64,000 nucleotides of DNA from Harmothoe impar (Eukaryota; Annelida; Polychaeta; Phyllodocida; Polynoidae), in contig OX381710.1 in assembly GCA_947462335.1 (NCBI GenBank), positions 4,588,001 through 4,652,000 on the forward strand, written 5' to 3'. The notes beneath the pieces were generated by a model. It searched no databases, had not been told where the DNA came from, and worked only from the letters and a program-made list of their open reading frames with translations. Positions 21,753 to 31,959 of this stretch are shown here, one piece after another. Numbering within the stretch: position 1 is the stretch's first letter; every line of letters starts with the position of its first letter. The translations under genes were made by a program, and so were the position numbers.

Positions 21753-22344
21753 ACGGTAGTTTCAAATCATTGAGCAGTTGATCCACTATGTCCCTTAGGC
21801 TTTTCGGCCTGTCTTCAGGTATGCCTTCAATAACTAGGACTTTACGCCTTTCCTTGGATTCGATCCTTTGCATTTTATCATTATTAATGTCGTTCTCGCC
21901 TTGAAGTTTGGCATTGGAAGCACTCATGATTTTAATATCCTCAGAGTTAGTGGAGACAGCATTTCCCATGTTATCGGTCTTTATGTTGATCAGTCTTAGC
22001 TTTTCAGTTATGTCGGCGAATGTAGCAGTGGCTTCCCCGAGTGTACCCTCGTTCGACTTCACTCTTTTTTCAATCTCATTGATTAAATCAAGCGATCTGG
22101 AGGTTAAGCCTTCTTGAGCAGTTTGTCGAGTTTCTAGTTCATTTATTTTGGCTACCATGTCGGCCGTAGAGGACTTACTGTGGAGCCTGGGAAGAAATTC
22201 CACTTGCGTAGCCGGTTCTTTGTTGATGTTTGGGTTTTTCTCCGCCATCTTGGAATGGCCGCTCTGACGCTTCCGGTAGGGTAGCTCAACGTGTGGCTCG
22301 CTGTTATTCGAATTTCTCGTAATCCTGGAGGATAAACTGGACAT
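21589..22344 (-). CDS. LINE ORF1, N-terminal part (coiled coil and RNA-binding region)
   Basis: A frame of 251 residues from the first ATG after the 5' UTR. Residues 60-165 are rich in heptad-like polar/hydrophobic spacing, as in trimerising ORF1 coiled coils. Residues 166-212 (RRKVLVIEGIPEDRP ... ESAYRRGKK) match the start of the L1-type ORF1 RNA-recognition fold. The natural frame ends at a proline run coded by the 24-base G:C tract (21679-21702). The residues after this (AVEVDRR onward) look unnatural, because the RNA-binding domain continues in the other frame. I infer one original protein broken by a homopolymer length change. Confidence 0.82.
   Translation of the reverse strand: MSSLSSRITRNSNNSEPHVELPYRKRQSGHSKMAEKNPNINKEPATQVEFLPRLHSKSSTADMVAKINELETRQTAQEGLTSRSLDLINEIEKRVKSNEGTLGEATATFADITEKLRLINIKTDNMGNAVSTNSEDIKIMSASNAKLQGENDINNDKMQRIESKERRKVLVIEGIPEDRPKSLRDIVDQLLNDLKLPYDNSIVESAYRRGKKQVPPPPPPPPAVEVDRRTLEHQSSNPDHVRSSWFCICSL
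21679..21702. repeat. 24-base G:C homopolymer at the ORF1 frame break
   Basis: Coding strand reads as a C-run giving polyproline in both frames. The frame of sensible protein changes across it, so its length here is not a multiple that keeps ORF1 open. Confidence 0.9.
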
Positions 22345-22974
22345 TGGTAGTGTATAGAGGTTCTAGAAGCCTTTACGCAGGTTCACTGCTGGGCTTAGTC
22401 GTTTCCACCTCGTAATTTCATCAAAATCCACCGATAATCAGTCCCGCGCCTTCGTCACCGTCCTAGCCTTGTGTCATTTTCCCGCTTATCCATTCCATTC
22501 TGTGTCCTACAGGACCCACTCTCCCAGCACAGTCTCAAATAAGACTCTGCCCAAATGTACAGACCCTAGGAATTCTTCTTTGGAAGAAGAGAGGAATATG
22601 ATACTACTTGTGTCCTCTCTTATCCTCATCACACACTGCAGAATCCATGCATCAAAAAAGGTTCTCAGGAATGTGTTCAATTTCGAGCATCAAAACGAGC
22701 ATCAAAACATGATACTTTTATCATTTTATTCATATGTTCTTCATACCTCACTTCAAATATTTGAATCGATTCATAGTCCTAAAAATGTTTATTTGAGAAG
22801 CATTGCATAGGTAACTTTTTTGGCAGAGGGGAAGTAGTACTGGTGGAAACTGTTTGGAGAATCTGCTGGGAGATTGGCGGATCCCCAGTAGCCACTATCT
22901 ATCCCCGCCCCTTCTCTAAAAAACTCAATTGGACAAAGGAAAAACGAATCTCCGGTGGCCGTGGCAGGTATAGC

Positions 22975-23220
22975 CCCTTGGGGGGTGAATACTGCTATAA
23001 TGCAGTATGCCTTTTGTTGTCATGATACATGAATACAGCCCTGGTGAGTTACGCAACTGGGCTGCATTAATGCTAGGTGCCGACCTTTCAGGTGTGCATC
23101 AACCCTATATGGCATCATGCATTAATGCAGGCCTGAGGAGTGACTCACCAGGGCTGCATTCATGTATCATGACAATGAAGGGTATATTGCAATAAAGCAC
23201 TATGCATCCTTTTCAGGTCT
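22975..23220. repeat. Multi-hairpin repeat family member
   Basis: ATAATGCAGTATGCC, ACATGAATACAGCCCTGGTG and CACCAGGGCTGCATTCATG form the characteristic hairpin. Mirror at 49960-50200. Confidence 0.8.
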
Positions 23221-23639
23221 ATAGCTGCTGTATACCCAGGGGGCGCCACGGGCACAGCGGGCTGAGACAATATAAAGGAGACAAAAACGTGGCAAGAGGA
23301 GCTAAATTTCATTAGAAAGCCTGGCACTGATTGGCAGGTGGGTGGTGGGGACTGAGGGGAGGGTAAAGGGGTGAGAGGCTGGGGAGGGGGTGAGAGGGGG
23401 TGACCCGTGGACAGAGCCCGAGGGAGGAGGGGATGGAGGGTTCTTGGTACAGGTTGAGGGGTTGGGGGGGGGGGGGGGGGTTGGAACTAGGGATTTAAAC
23501 CTAGGTTCCACCTCTAATGGAAAACAGAATTTGTTCAGTTATGACACTACATTCGGAAATGCCCCTCCCTGACAAAAACAAGTGGCGATGAACTGTTGAG
23601 TCACTATCTAGATTCATGAGAATATCATAGTGGCAATGT

Positions 23640-24095
23640 TCATCACCGCAACCCTTTATGAATGTGTCAGCCCTGTAGGATTAGCATAATGTGTGAATGT
23701 GGTACTGGTGAGTAGTAAGGGATCGGCCTCAACTGCCAATGGTATATTTGCCCAAGACAATTCTTTCATCAGAGGTAGTATATATTTTCTAGCAGTGTCT
23801 TTGTGTGGAATCAGGGCATTAGTATACACCCACTATATTGCTGATAGACAAAGGACCCCGTCCTTCAATCCCCTTGACCCTTTGAGGACCAGATTTGTCA
23901 TCATGATGCACCAAGTGATTCTATAAACAATATAAAGATGAACAAATTACACCAATGGATCGAGGCATCAACCAAGCAATGTCAGCATGATGCTTGAATG
24001 CAGCACTGGTAGGGTAAGTCACCAGTGCTGCATTCATCTAAGGGCCTTTTCCCATTAAAGTGCTATGCTACCCTGTAAGGGTTAAGCCCCACCCT
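23640..24095. repeat. Multi-hairpin repeat pieces, split by other sequence
   Basis: Outer pieces at 23640-23715 and 23870-24095 (TCATGATGCACCAA, CAGCATGATGCTTGAATGCA, CACCAGTGCTGCATTCATC, CCCTGTAAGGGTTAAG). The middle does not belong to the family. Mirror at 49120-49540. Confidence 0.65.
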
Positions 24096-24901
24096 TCTTT
24101 CCCAGCACCGGTTCATGCGGCCCCATGCGCCTTGTTCAAATACCTCTAACAAACCAAGGCCGTTTTAATCAATCTCCTGTTGGCGGAATCAAGCCAAGCA
24201 AACAAGAAAGCTTACAGACGAAAGGGGATGGACGGAAATAAACCAGTGAAAGAAAAGGGAGAAGGTTAAATGTAGAAGGAAGTGCTCCAGGTAAAGACAA
24301 AAACAAACAGTGGCTGAGCGGCAGATCCCCCTGTGACAGGGGATGTAATATAGAGGGGATGTGGAAATTGGGAGGAGTGGTGGGGGGGGGGGGGGGGGGG
24401 AAACAAAGATAAAGGAATACATATAGACAAAATATCAGGGCAAAAGGGTCATTTTGGATCATCATTTTGGATTGTCATTGCAGAACATCTTCTTTTTTTT
24501 TCTTTTTTTTTATCGTTTTATTCTGACCCATCTTGCATGAGCGTAGTCTAATGGACTCTTTTTTGGTAAATTTACATGTGGGTATGCTTATCTGGAACGT
24601 TCCTCTCAATTTGAGACTGGAAGGAATGTATTCACCCTTGAAGAAGCTCATATCTATCTTTCTACACATATACAACTGTTTTGAAAAATATAATATCATC
24701 ATTGCAAAAGAACATCACTAAGTGATCAATTAAGGGATTCTAGGTAGATGGATCCACTTACACCAATAACACAAAAGGATGAGGGAGGAAGAGGGGGGGG
24801 GGAGAGAGAGCCAGAGACACAGAAAGACAGAGATATAGAGAAACACATAAAGAGAGACCCAGAGAGGAATTGGAAAGCAGGATTGAAAATGGCAGATTGA
24901 C

Positions 24902-24940
<39 letters not shown>

Positions 24941-25223
24941 AGGCAAACAATGAAGCAGACTGAGTGATAGAGACACACACACACAGAAAGGCAAGAGAGT
25001 AAGACAAAGCGAGACAGAGTCAAGGAGGAACAGACAATAGTGGCAATACAGGACGAAGCCTTCGGGTTTCATAAGACAATAAGATTCTGCTGCCCAAACA
25101 GTAAAATAAACTAAGGCCACAGTTTCTTTTCGATAAGTCAAAGACTATAAACTTGTATCTATATCATGAGACACAGCTTTTGATCCTTGACATCAATACA
25201 CTCATGACATAAGAGAAAGGTGT

Positions 25224-25361
25224 TTACAAATTGGTGTAAGAAGTAAACAGCAGGTACATCTGCTGCAGCACCTTATTCCATCCTTCGTCTTGGACCAGTT
25301 TGAGACAGCCAACCATGTCCTCCCTCACTGCCCTCCGCACAGTGTACCTCTCAGCTGACAT
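25224..25361 (-). pseudogene. Acyltransferase gene fragment with exon 1 and exon 2 joined (copy 2)
   Basis: Starting at the ATG at 25361, exon 1 of the GNAT gene is intact (30 codons). It runs without an intron into the first 27 or so bases of exon 2 (VLQQMYLLF), followed by TSYTNL and a stop. After that point the sequence resembles the start of intron 1 (ACACCAATTTGTAAACACC compared with ACACCAATCTGTACTCACC in copy 3). The rest of exon 2 and all of exon 3 are absent, so no acetyl-CoA-binding loop can be made. It is a dead fragment of 45 codons. The join falls exactly at the splice junction, which is odd for a purely genomic rearrangement. Confidence 0.85.
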
Positions 25362-25882
25362 GTTCTGTTATTACAATGTCTCAGTTCATGTGTGGCAGTT
25401 GCTTATTTAGCTGTGTGCAAGTACACTAAGGATATTGGAAGTCTATAGGATACAATGCATGTGTGAGTCACGCTGTGCGGCGCTCTGAATATCAATGTAT
25501 TATTTATTGTTTTGCTCAAATATTGAAGCAGCTAGAGATAAATAATAAAGCTCCACTTTCATTTCACATGGGAACATCGTCAGCAATCTCTCTATAGATA
25601 TAATGATTGATCAGGAACCATGCAATCGGCGCGCAATGCTGGATGGAAAACATTTGTTAGATTAGCTGTAAAGAAATGGCATCAATTTGACATGAAAACT
25701 GATAAATAAGATTCATTTGATTCTTACAAATGCTCATTGTGTGCATGCCCTAATACCACCTTACCCCCTCCCCCTTACGATATGTGGGGAAAAGGTTAAT
25801 TTATATTTTAACACTATATATTACAAACTTCCCGGCATTTCTGTGTACCAAGCCCCTTTTCAGCCCTTTTTGAAACTTGCTT

Positions 25883-26157
25883 GTCAAAGACTACACTAGT
25901 CAAAGACTACACCTGGTCAAAGACTACACCTGGTCAAAGACTACACCGGGTCAAAAACTACACCTAGTCAAGGACAACGCCTGGTCAAAGACTACACCTA
26001 GTCAAAGATTGCACCCAGTCAAAGACTACACCTGGTCAAAGACTACACCTGGTCAAAGACTACACCTAGTCAAAGACTACACCTAGTCAAAGACTACACC
26101 TGGTCAAAGACTACACCTGGTCAAAGACTACACCTGGTCAAAGACTACACCTAGTCA
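25883..26157. repeat. 17-bp minisatellite, left array
   Basis: About 16 units of ACTACACCTGGTCAAAG with minor variants. Mirrored, in a longer form, at 46309-46859. The open frame across it is a repeat artefact. Confidence 0.95.
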
Positions 26158-26349
26158 CTTGGGAATAATACAAAGTATAGGCAGTGATAAGCAGATAAGC
26201 AATATCAACAAATCTGTTATCAAAGGTAGAATCTATGACATGGTCAATGATACATTTAATACGGCTTAGATAAGACTTAACATAGGAAGACGATTCCGGT
26301 TCACGTTATATGGCCAGGGAACATAGTGAGGCATTGAAAAAGCCTCTAA

Positions 26350-26457
26350 CCCAGTGGGCACAAAATTCAGTTCAACGTTGAATAAACATTGCATCAACAT
26401 TGAATCAACATTGACAACCATTTATCAATGTTGATTCAATGTTATGTGCCCACTGGG
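26350..26457. mobile_element. MITE with CCCAGTGGGCACA ends, copy 1
   Basis: 108 bp, inverted termini CCCAGTGGGCACA/TGTGCCCACTGGG, and interior AACATTGAATCAACATTGA with its complement. The mirror locus (near 45560) is the empty site, CCTCTAAAGAGAGG in reverse complement. Flanking bases suggest a 2-bp AA (mutated TA) duplication. Confidence 0.88.
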
Positions 26458-26814
26458 AAAGAGAGGCTACAATATGTTTATACTCTCTTTTAGTACAAAG
26501 TTCTTTTGTTTTCAACGCCTAAGAATCTGGTCTAGGAACTAGATGCCATGGACCTATTAAAAGCCCAATGCCTTTCTGAACTAGAAAGGAAGCTTTGTAA
26601 AATATGCCTCAGGAAAATGCTTTCTGAGAAACCCCCAAGTATCCAGACCGAATGGCTGCAAAGTAAGTTTCAGTTTCAGTCGATAGGGACCATCCTTCTC
26701 CACTCGCATTTCGCTGAGAGATTTATTGTAACTGATATCCATCAGAATTCAATCATGGACACCTCTTGAAGGCTAGGTAGGGCACATAAGCAAATCAAAC
26801 ACTTGTGGGGCCGC

Positions 26815-27070
26815 CCTCTCCTGTGACCATTAAGTCTTAGTGGAACCGCAAAGTACTTTAGTGCATCATGTCCTTTGTTGGCATGATGCATGACTGAAGC
26901 CATGGTGAGTTACTTGCAAGGGCTTCACTCCAGCATCATGCTGACAATTTGTGAGTGTATCAACCCCAAAGGGTCGGCATGATGCTTAAATACAGCACTG
27001 GTAAGTCAACCACTTGCATGCATCATAACAAAAAAGGCCGTATGTAGGACTCAGTCATTAAATGGTTAGC
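26815..27070. repeat. Multi-hairpin repeat family member (diverged)
   Basis: GCATGATGCATGACTGAAGC, CATCATGCTGAC and GGTCGGCATGATGCTTAAAT blocks. Mirror at 44832-45080. Confidence 0.7.
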
Positions 27071-27174
27071 GGCTTGTATGAAGCCCCAATCCAATATGGC
27101 GGCCTATATGGGTGTGTCGCGCCCCGGGGTGCGTTGTTAACAAGACCTGATACACATCTGTCCTGCCGGTGATG

Positions 27175-27413
27175 TTCTTTAAGGACGGCATGTCGCTAGA
27201 AGATGATAGTTGTCATCAGGATGCACCAATGCAGCCCCGGTGAGTGACTCGCCAGTGCTGCTTTTGTGCATTATACAGGAGGTGTCTCAATCACATATAG
27301 GGTCGGCATGATGCTTGAATGCAGCATTGGCGAGTTACTCAGCAGGGCTGCATTCATGCATCATGATGACCTAGGGTATGATGCATTAATGCATTATGCC
27401 GTCGTTAAAGGGT
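27175..27413. repeat. Multi-hairpin repeat family member
   Basis: Ends TTAAGGACGGCATGTCGC and CGTTAAAGGGTTAA. Hairpins are ATGCACCAATGCAGCC and GAATGCAGCATTGGCGAG with partners. Mirror at 44482-44728. Confidence 0.85.
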
Positions 27414-28153
27414 TAACACGACCAGATAGACTTCTGTCCCGTGGCTATGTACCGGGAGAAGTAATAGGCGCCTCACAGAGAGGAGGTGAATGGGCAGGTG
27501 TATGGGGCAGGGGTATGAAGCCCCTGTCTGTGAAATTGTATTTGAATAGTAATATGAAATTGTTTTCATTAAATATGTTAAGACATATGTCAGTCGCAGA
27601 TTCAGAGTCTGTATAATTCCAGAATCGCACAGGTTAATTCCGGAATTACCTCATACTTAGGTCACACAGTTCCAGAAGTTTTTATTGTAGCTACAACACA
27701 TTGGAATAATGACATGAATAAGGAGTTCCTTATAGGAATTAACCTGTATGAGCAGTGAGGGAGTACTAACTTATGTGGAGCTCGATAAAGGAGGAACAAC
27801 TCAGATGTTATATTTTGGAAACGTGTAGGCAATACCAGTTTTCTCGAGTGAATTGTTATTTTCTGAAATCAGATTGTCAGTTAGGCAATGGTCATCTCAA
27901 ACATGAAGTCATACTTATATTTTACACTGAACGTTGTCCCATGACACTATATGAGAAATAGGGGGCACAGTTTACCCGGGGTCCTACAGGTATCTGCAGG
28001 GGACTGGTGGCGCCGTCACCGGGCAGTAGCCGTACTAATAAAGGCCACTACAAGGGGGTTGGGTAGGGGTGTAGACCCCTTTATGAGACCCCTTTTGACA
28101 GTAACCAAGGTGAAACAGGTGCGATGGCAGGAGCCTGGGGCATCACCCAACTA

Positions 28154-28261
28154 CCCAGTGGGCAAAAAAATCAGGTCAATGTTGAATCAATGTTGAATCA
28201 ACATTGATTCAACATTGACAACTGTTTATCAATGTTGATTCAATGTTCTGTGCCCACTGGG
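28154..28261. mobile_element. MITE with CCCAGTGGGCA ends, copy 2, TA target duplication
   Basis: 108 bp, same family as 26350-26457, flanked by TA at 28152-28153 and 28262-28263. The mirror locus near 43722 carries the intact empty site (CCCAAACTAGGGCC in reverse complement). Confidence 0.92.
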
Positions 28262-28744
28262 TAGGGCCTTCACTCAAAGATCTGCTTTCAAATCAATTTA
28301 GCCATGCATCTGTAGGGTCTTTCCTGTGAAGCTGTTATCACCAAGTTCTACAACCCACTTTATAGTTATTTGTTTCACATAGACACTTTCCTTAATACTC
28401 CTTAGATAAACTGACAGTCACATCCAAATCGGATAACGCCAGTCTACAGCAAGACCTGAGGAGAAATACTGTTGTTGGCACACCCAACCCTCAGTTGATT
28501 GTACCACCCAGTCAACGGTGTTCAAGTCAATGAAAAGGCTAAAGACTCTAATTAGCTATAGCTTAAATGTCATGCCTGAAAAAAATGCTTTATTGTCCCA
28601 ATGTACTGTATTCCATGCACGTGAGTTATCCTTGAGAAAGGATACTCCGGATAACATATCTACATTGGCCTTAATAATGGCAATGAAGTTCTAATCCCCA
28701 AGGTGTTTTGGGAATATCCTATAAGCTACACTCTCATGTCTACT

Positions 28745-29088
28745 TTAGTACTGTAGTACTGTAAAACCTCACGTATAAGCCTAACTTGTGTACAAGCCAC
28801 ACCCCTAACTTTGACAGATTGTATGAGCCCTAGACGAGGTCTGAAATTTGTTAATTTGGTACTGCAGTATACTTAGAAAAGTACCTGTATAAGTAGCACC
28901 CTATATTTATAAGCATGTTTTGTGTCAGAACAAAGCTAAGTCTGCCTTGCCCACAAGCCGTGGTTTATACACAAGTTTTACGGTACCTCTAAAGCATACA
29001 TATACAAGCTGCATCTTGACTGATCCTATAAGCTGCACTGGCGATCTGACTTAGAAAGTAGCCGCGGCCTATATGTGAGGTTTTAAGG
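28745..29088. repeat. Inverted-ended repeat with AAAACCTCACGTATAAGC-type termini
   Basis: TGTAAAACCTCACGTATAAG at the left and TATATGTGAGGTTTTAAGGT at the right, with several internal TATAAGC/GCTTATA blocks. Mirror at about 42930-43235. A DNA-transposon-derived MITE is the likely origin. Confidence 0.65.
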
Positions 29089-29089
29089 T

Positions 29090-29415
29090 AAGACCACTCC
29101 AAATGATATCCTTGTTTCTCATCACTGATCTATGACAAATATTACAAGGGCACCTCTTTTCTTTTTTTGGCTGAAGACCAATATACGGGAATCTAAACTC
29201 TCAGCAAACTTTACTTTCAGATTTTAAAGAAATAAAAACCTACACACGCTTTGATAGGTTAGTCCCTGTAGCCCATTGTAGGCTTCAATTTGATACCAAA
29301 TATTGATTTATCGACTTTTTCCTTGAAAATTGAAAAAAATAAATAAATTCTCCAAGCCACGATTTTGGTGACCCACGTGGTGATAAGAAACAAGGATTTT
29401 ATTTGTGGTGGCCTA
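29090..29415. repeat. Foldback repeat with ACCACTCCAAAT/TTTGTGGTGGCC arms
   Basis: CCTTGTTTCTCATCAC near 29112 pairs with GTGATAAGAAACAAGG near 29380. The family resembles the element at 35136-35490 and a partial copy at 42832-42945. Confidence 0.65.
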
Positions 29416-29498
29416 ACTGTAGTACATTGCTGGTTACTCATGTGTGCTCCCATGTACTGTGTAGATAGTGGGGGGGGGGCAGCATGCTACTGCCCATT

Positions 29499-29749
29499 AA
29501 CCCTTTAAGGACGGCATTAGGCATTAATGAATCATAACTTTGGTTAGCATAATGCTTGAATGCTAGGGATAAATTCATGCAAAATGCCAACCCTTTGGGA
29601 GTGTCTCAACCCTGTATACAGGGCTGAGATACTCCCAAAGGGTTGGCATAATGCACGAATACATCACCGGTGAGTTACTCACCGGAGCTACATCAGTGCA
29701 TCATTACGACAAATGTCCCCTTTAAGCGACATGCCATCCTTAAAGGGTT
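29499..29749. repeat. Multi-hairpin repeat family member (well preserved)
   Basis: Ends AACCCTTTAAGGACGGCAT and CATCCTTAAAGGGTT. The interior has CCTTTGGGAGTGTCTCAACC and a second inverted block. Mirror at 42486-42737. Confidence 0.88.
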
Positions 29750-30174
29750 AACAGGGAATTAATTAACCATAGCAACAAGCACAATGACTCGGGTGCACCA
29801 GAAAGGGAGATACAGACAAGTTTTGCAGTAGTATTCCTGAGGGTATCATAATTGGGGTTTCCAATGAGTTCTCTGTGAATGCATCGGTGCATTATGACGA
29901 GAAATTATCATGAAGGTTTGAGACAGCATGGCATCCATGACGATAAATGTGATGGTTCATTAAAGGGAGGCAGGGAACAAGATACCACGATGTAGGCCGG
30001 TGAACTTTAATAAAGCCCACTGAGGGCAAGGATAAAGACGGTTAGTTGCAAATAACATACGGTCAGTCGGATTTTCTTTGTTTTTCCTTTTGCTCTACCC
30101 GGTTTTAGGCAAGGGTTGACTGTTTTTGCCTCTGCAATCCTCAACAATAATCAGCAAATATCAAATTGAATGTA

Positions 30175-30367
30175 CCGTACCGTGGCGATAAAGTGCCTGG
30201 TCTTGAAAGAGCGCCGGTCTTGAATAAGCGTCGGGGGTATAGAGGTCTCCAAATGATTATTAAGCACTAAAAACGTGACCTTGAATAAGCGCCTGTCTTG
30301 TATAAGCGCCTGGGTAAGAGCCCCGCCAAATTGAAGAGCGCCCCTGCGCTTATACACGATGGTACGG
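30175..30367. mobile_element. MITE with CCGTACCGT-type ends, TA target duplication
   Basis: 193 bp with several AATAAGCGCC blocks. TA is at 30173-30174 and 30368-30369. The mirror locus near 41965-41980 is empty (GACTGTATAAAGAAC in reverse complement). This is a Tc1/mariner-like non-autonomous insertion by target duplication. Confidence 0.85.
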
Positions 30368-30715
30368 TATAAAGAACAAGCAGGTAAAGCAAACAGAAAG
30401 GGAATGAAAGATCGGTCGAGACTGTCCTCTTAAACCCAGTCACATGACCTGAAACCAACGTCTTTTTTTAAGCTCATCCCCTCAGGGGTTTAGGGTCCTT
30501 CTTTTTTACTCTTTAATGGCCTTTTTAATCAGTTTTATTCAGGCCATGCATTCAATTAGGCTTTTGACTCTATGAGTTGGGGTCCCGCTTTGGGTTTCAT
30601 GTTGACATGATTTTTTTTGTCATGAAAGATCAATGGTATAACAAAATCAGTCCTCATTTTTTAAATATGAAAATAATATATGATCAGGGTTTTCATGAGA
30701 AATTTGTTTAATGTT

Positions 30716-30850
30716 TTAAAGGGCTATACCCTGTGTCGCCATGATGCATAATGCATGAATGCATGAATGCCAAGTCTTCTCACCAGGGCTGCATTAATGC
30801 ATCATGCCAGGACTGTATCATTAAAGCACTACACGGCCCATACAGGTTTA
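30716..30850. repeat. Multi-hairpin repeat family member (short)
   Basis: CATAATGCATGAATGCATGA, CACCAGGGCTGCATTAATGC and CATTAAAGCACTACACGGCC. Mirror at 41330-41460. Confidence 0.7.
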
Positions 30851-31368
30851 AAAGCGTTCTCATTATTTTAACATTACTGCAACTTTAATTCCACATCTCA
30901 AGTTTCAATTATTACCAATAACCCGAGCGATTTCAGAACCTCTCACACTAAAAACACCTTTTGATTTCTTCTTATTTTTATGTTTTCCATAGGCGTTTTG
31001 CCTTCATATCCCTTTTGTTTAAAGTAGTCTTTCATTCTGATGAATAGATTGAAATCGCCAAATGGAGAAATAATTTACACGCTGGAAATAAATAGAGCCA
31101 ATTTTTTTATCACTATTTTTCCAGAAAGCAATTCTATTTACCACCCTAACCCAAAACCACAGCACTTTCCCAAGCACAAAAAAAACGCAAAAATACCTCA
31201 ACGATTTCCATGGAGTTATTGAAACAGGCGACGCGACCAAATTTAAATGGTCATTTTCCAACAGAAAACCACACTAGACATTAAGGCCCACAAATGAGCG
31301 GCGGCCACTGTGATGATTGTGGTGGGGGGGGAGGGGGGTGGGGGAGCCCCGCTGGGTGGGTGGGTGTT

Positions 31369-31615
31369 AACCCGTTAAGGACGGCATGTCGCATAAAGAT
31401 GACATTTGTCATCATGATTCACCAATGCAGCCCCAGCAAGTAACTCATAGTGCTGCATTGGTGCATCATGCTGACCCTTTGGGAATGTCTCAACCCCATA
31501 GGGTTGGCATGATGCTTGAATGCAGCCATGGTGAGTTACTCACCAGTGCTGCATTCAAGCACCGTGCCGACCAAGGGTATGATGCATTAAGCCTTAATGC
31601 CGTCCTGTAAGGGTT
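31369..31615. repeat. Multi-hairpin repeat family member (reference copy)
   Basis: Ends AACCCGTTAAGGACGGCAT and ATGCCGTCCTGTAAGGGTT. Module A is ACCAATGCAGCCCC with partner GTGCTGCATTGGT. The centre is ACCCTTTGGGAATG with CCCATAGGGTT. Module B is TTGAATGCAGCC with GTGCTGCATTCAA. Mirror at 40558-40805. Confidence 0.92.
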
Positions 31616-31959
31616 AAGGCGGGTAGTGGGGCCCCAGGGGTACACAGGGGTGTGACGAAGCGTAAAACCCCCCGGGGGCCCGCCCCGCCCCCTTTTAGAC
31701 CCCCCTAGTGTCGGCAACAGTCTGAGATGTGAGCTTCACAAGGGGTGGGTGGGCTAACCCTTTAAAGACGCCCGGCTTTGTTCTCATTTACCAAGGTATG
31801 TTGTATGTACAAAGAAACAGACAGAGTCAAGTACAATTATGTGGATTTTATTGCTGAGAATATGTACAGGGCAGGTGTAAATAGTGTTGAGAAAAAAGTT
31901 GAATGATATTGATGTTACGGCTAAATTCATTAGTCTTCTTCATGCTTATTTGTTTCCAT

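Larger units (their letters stand above)
16879..22487 (-). mobile_element. Near-complete LINE (Jockey/CR1-like superfamily) with NADAR-bearing ORF1
   Basis: The element reads on the minus strand: 5' UTR from 22487, ORF1 in two frames (22344-20724), a 350-base spacer, ORF2 (20374-17489) and a 3' UTR of about 610 bases. In the mirror locus near 50650 the flanking host sequence is uninterrupted (GGAATGCATCCACAGG in the right arm). The left boundary is after CTGTGGAT and the right boundary is before ATCCATTCC, so any target duplication is very short. An intact ORF2 and absence from the other arm indicate recent insertion. The only visible defect is the ORF1 frameshift at the G:C tract. Confidence 0.92.
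22488..25223. other. Gene-free remainder of inner copy 2
   Basis: No gene. It holds multi-hairpin repeats (about 22975-23220 and 23640-24095), G-rich runs near 23463 and 24380, and CT/GTCT-type tracts on the minus strand (24780-25020). It mirrors 47900-50660. Confidence 0.7.
16675..25500 (-). repeat. Inner duplication copy 2 (inverted relative to copy 1)
   Basis: Read on the minus strand, this follows the order seen in copy 1 at about 10.2-13.1 kb. Segments include AGTCCTTAAGGGGCTCCTAT, GTTACCGTTATGTCAGG, the C-rich tract near 23400 and the CT tract near 24800. It ends with a fragment of the acyltransferase gene near 25361. It is split by the intact LINE. Confidence 0.85.
26458..28153. other. 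Gene-free repeat-rich stretch of the left arm
   Basis: Holds two multi-hairpin repeats and a segment (27780-28150) found again at 43740-44110 and, diverged, at 51800-52180. Short open frames here shift frame between the mirror copies and are not genes. Confidence 0.65.

Noticed and set aside
25883..26157. Regular repeats that could suggest a CRISPR-like array
   Set aside because: The period is 17 bp with no unique spacers; this is a plain minisatellite in an animal genome.
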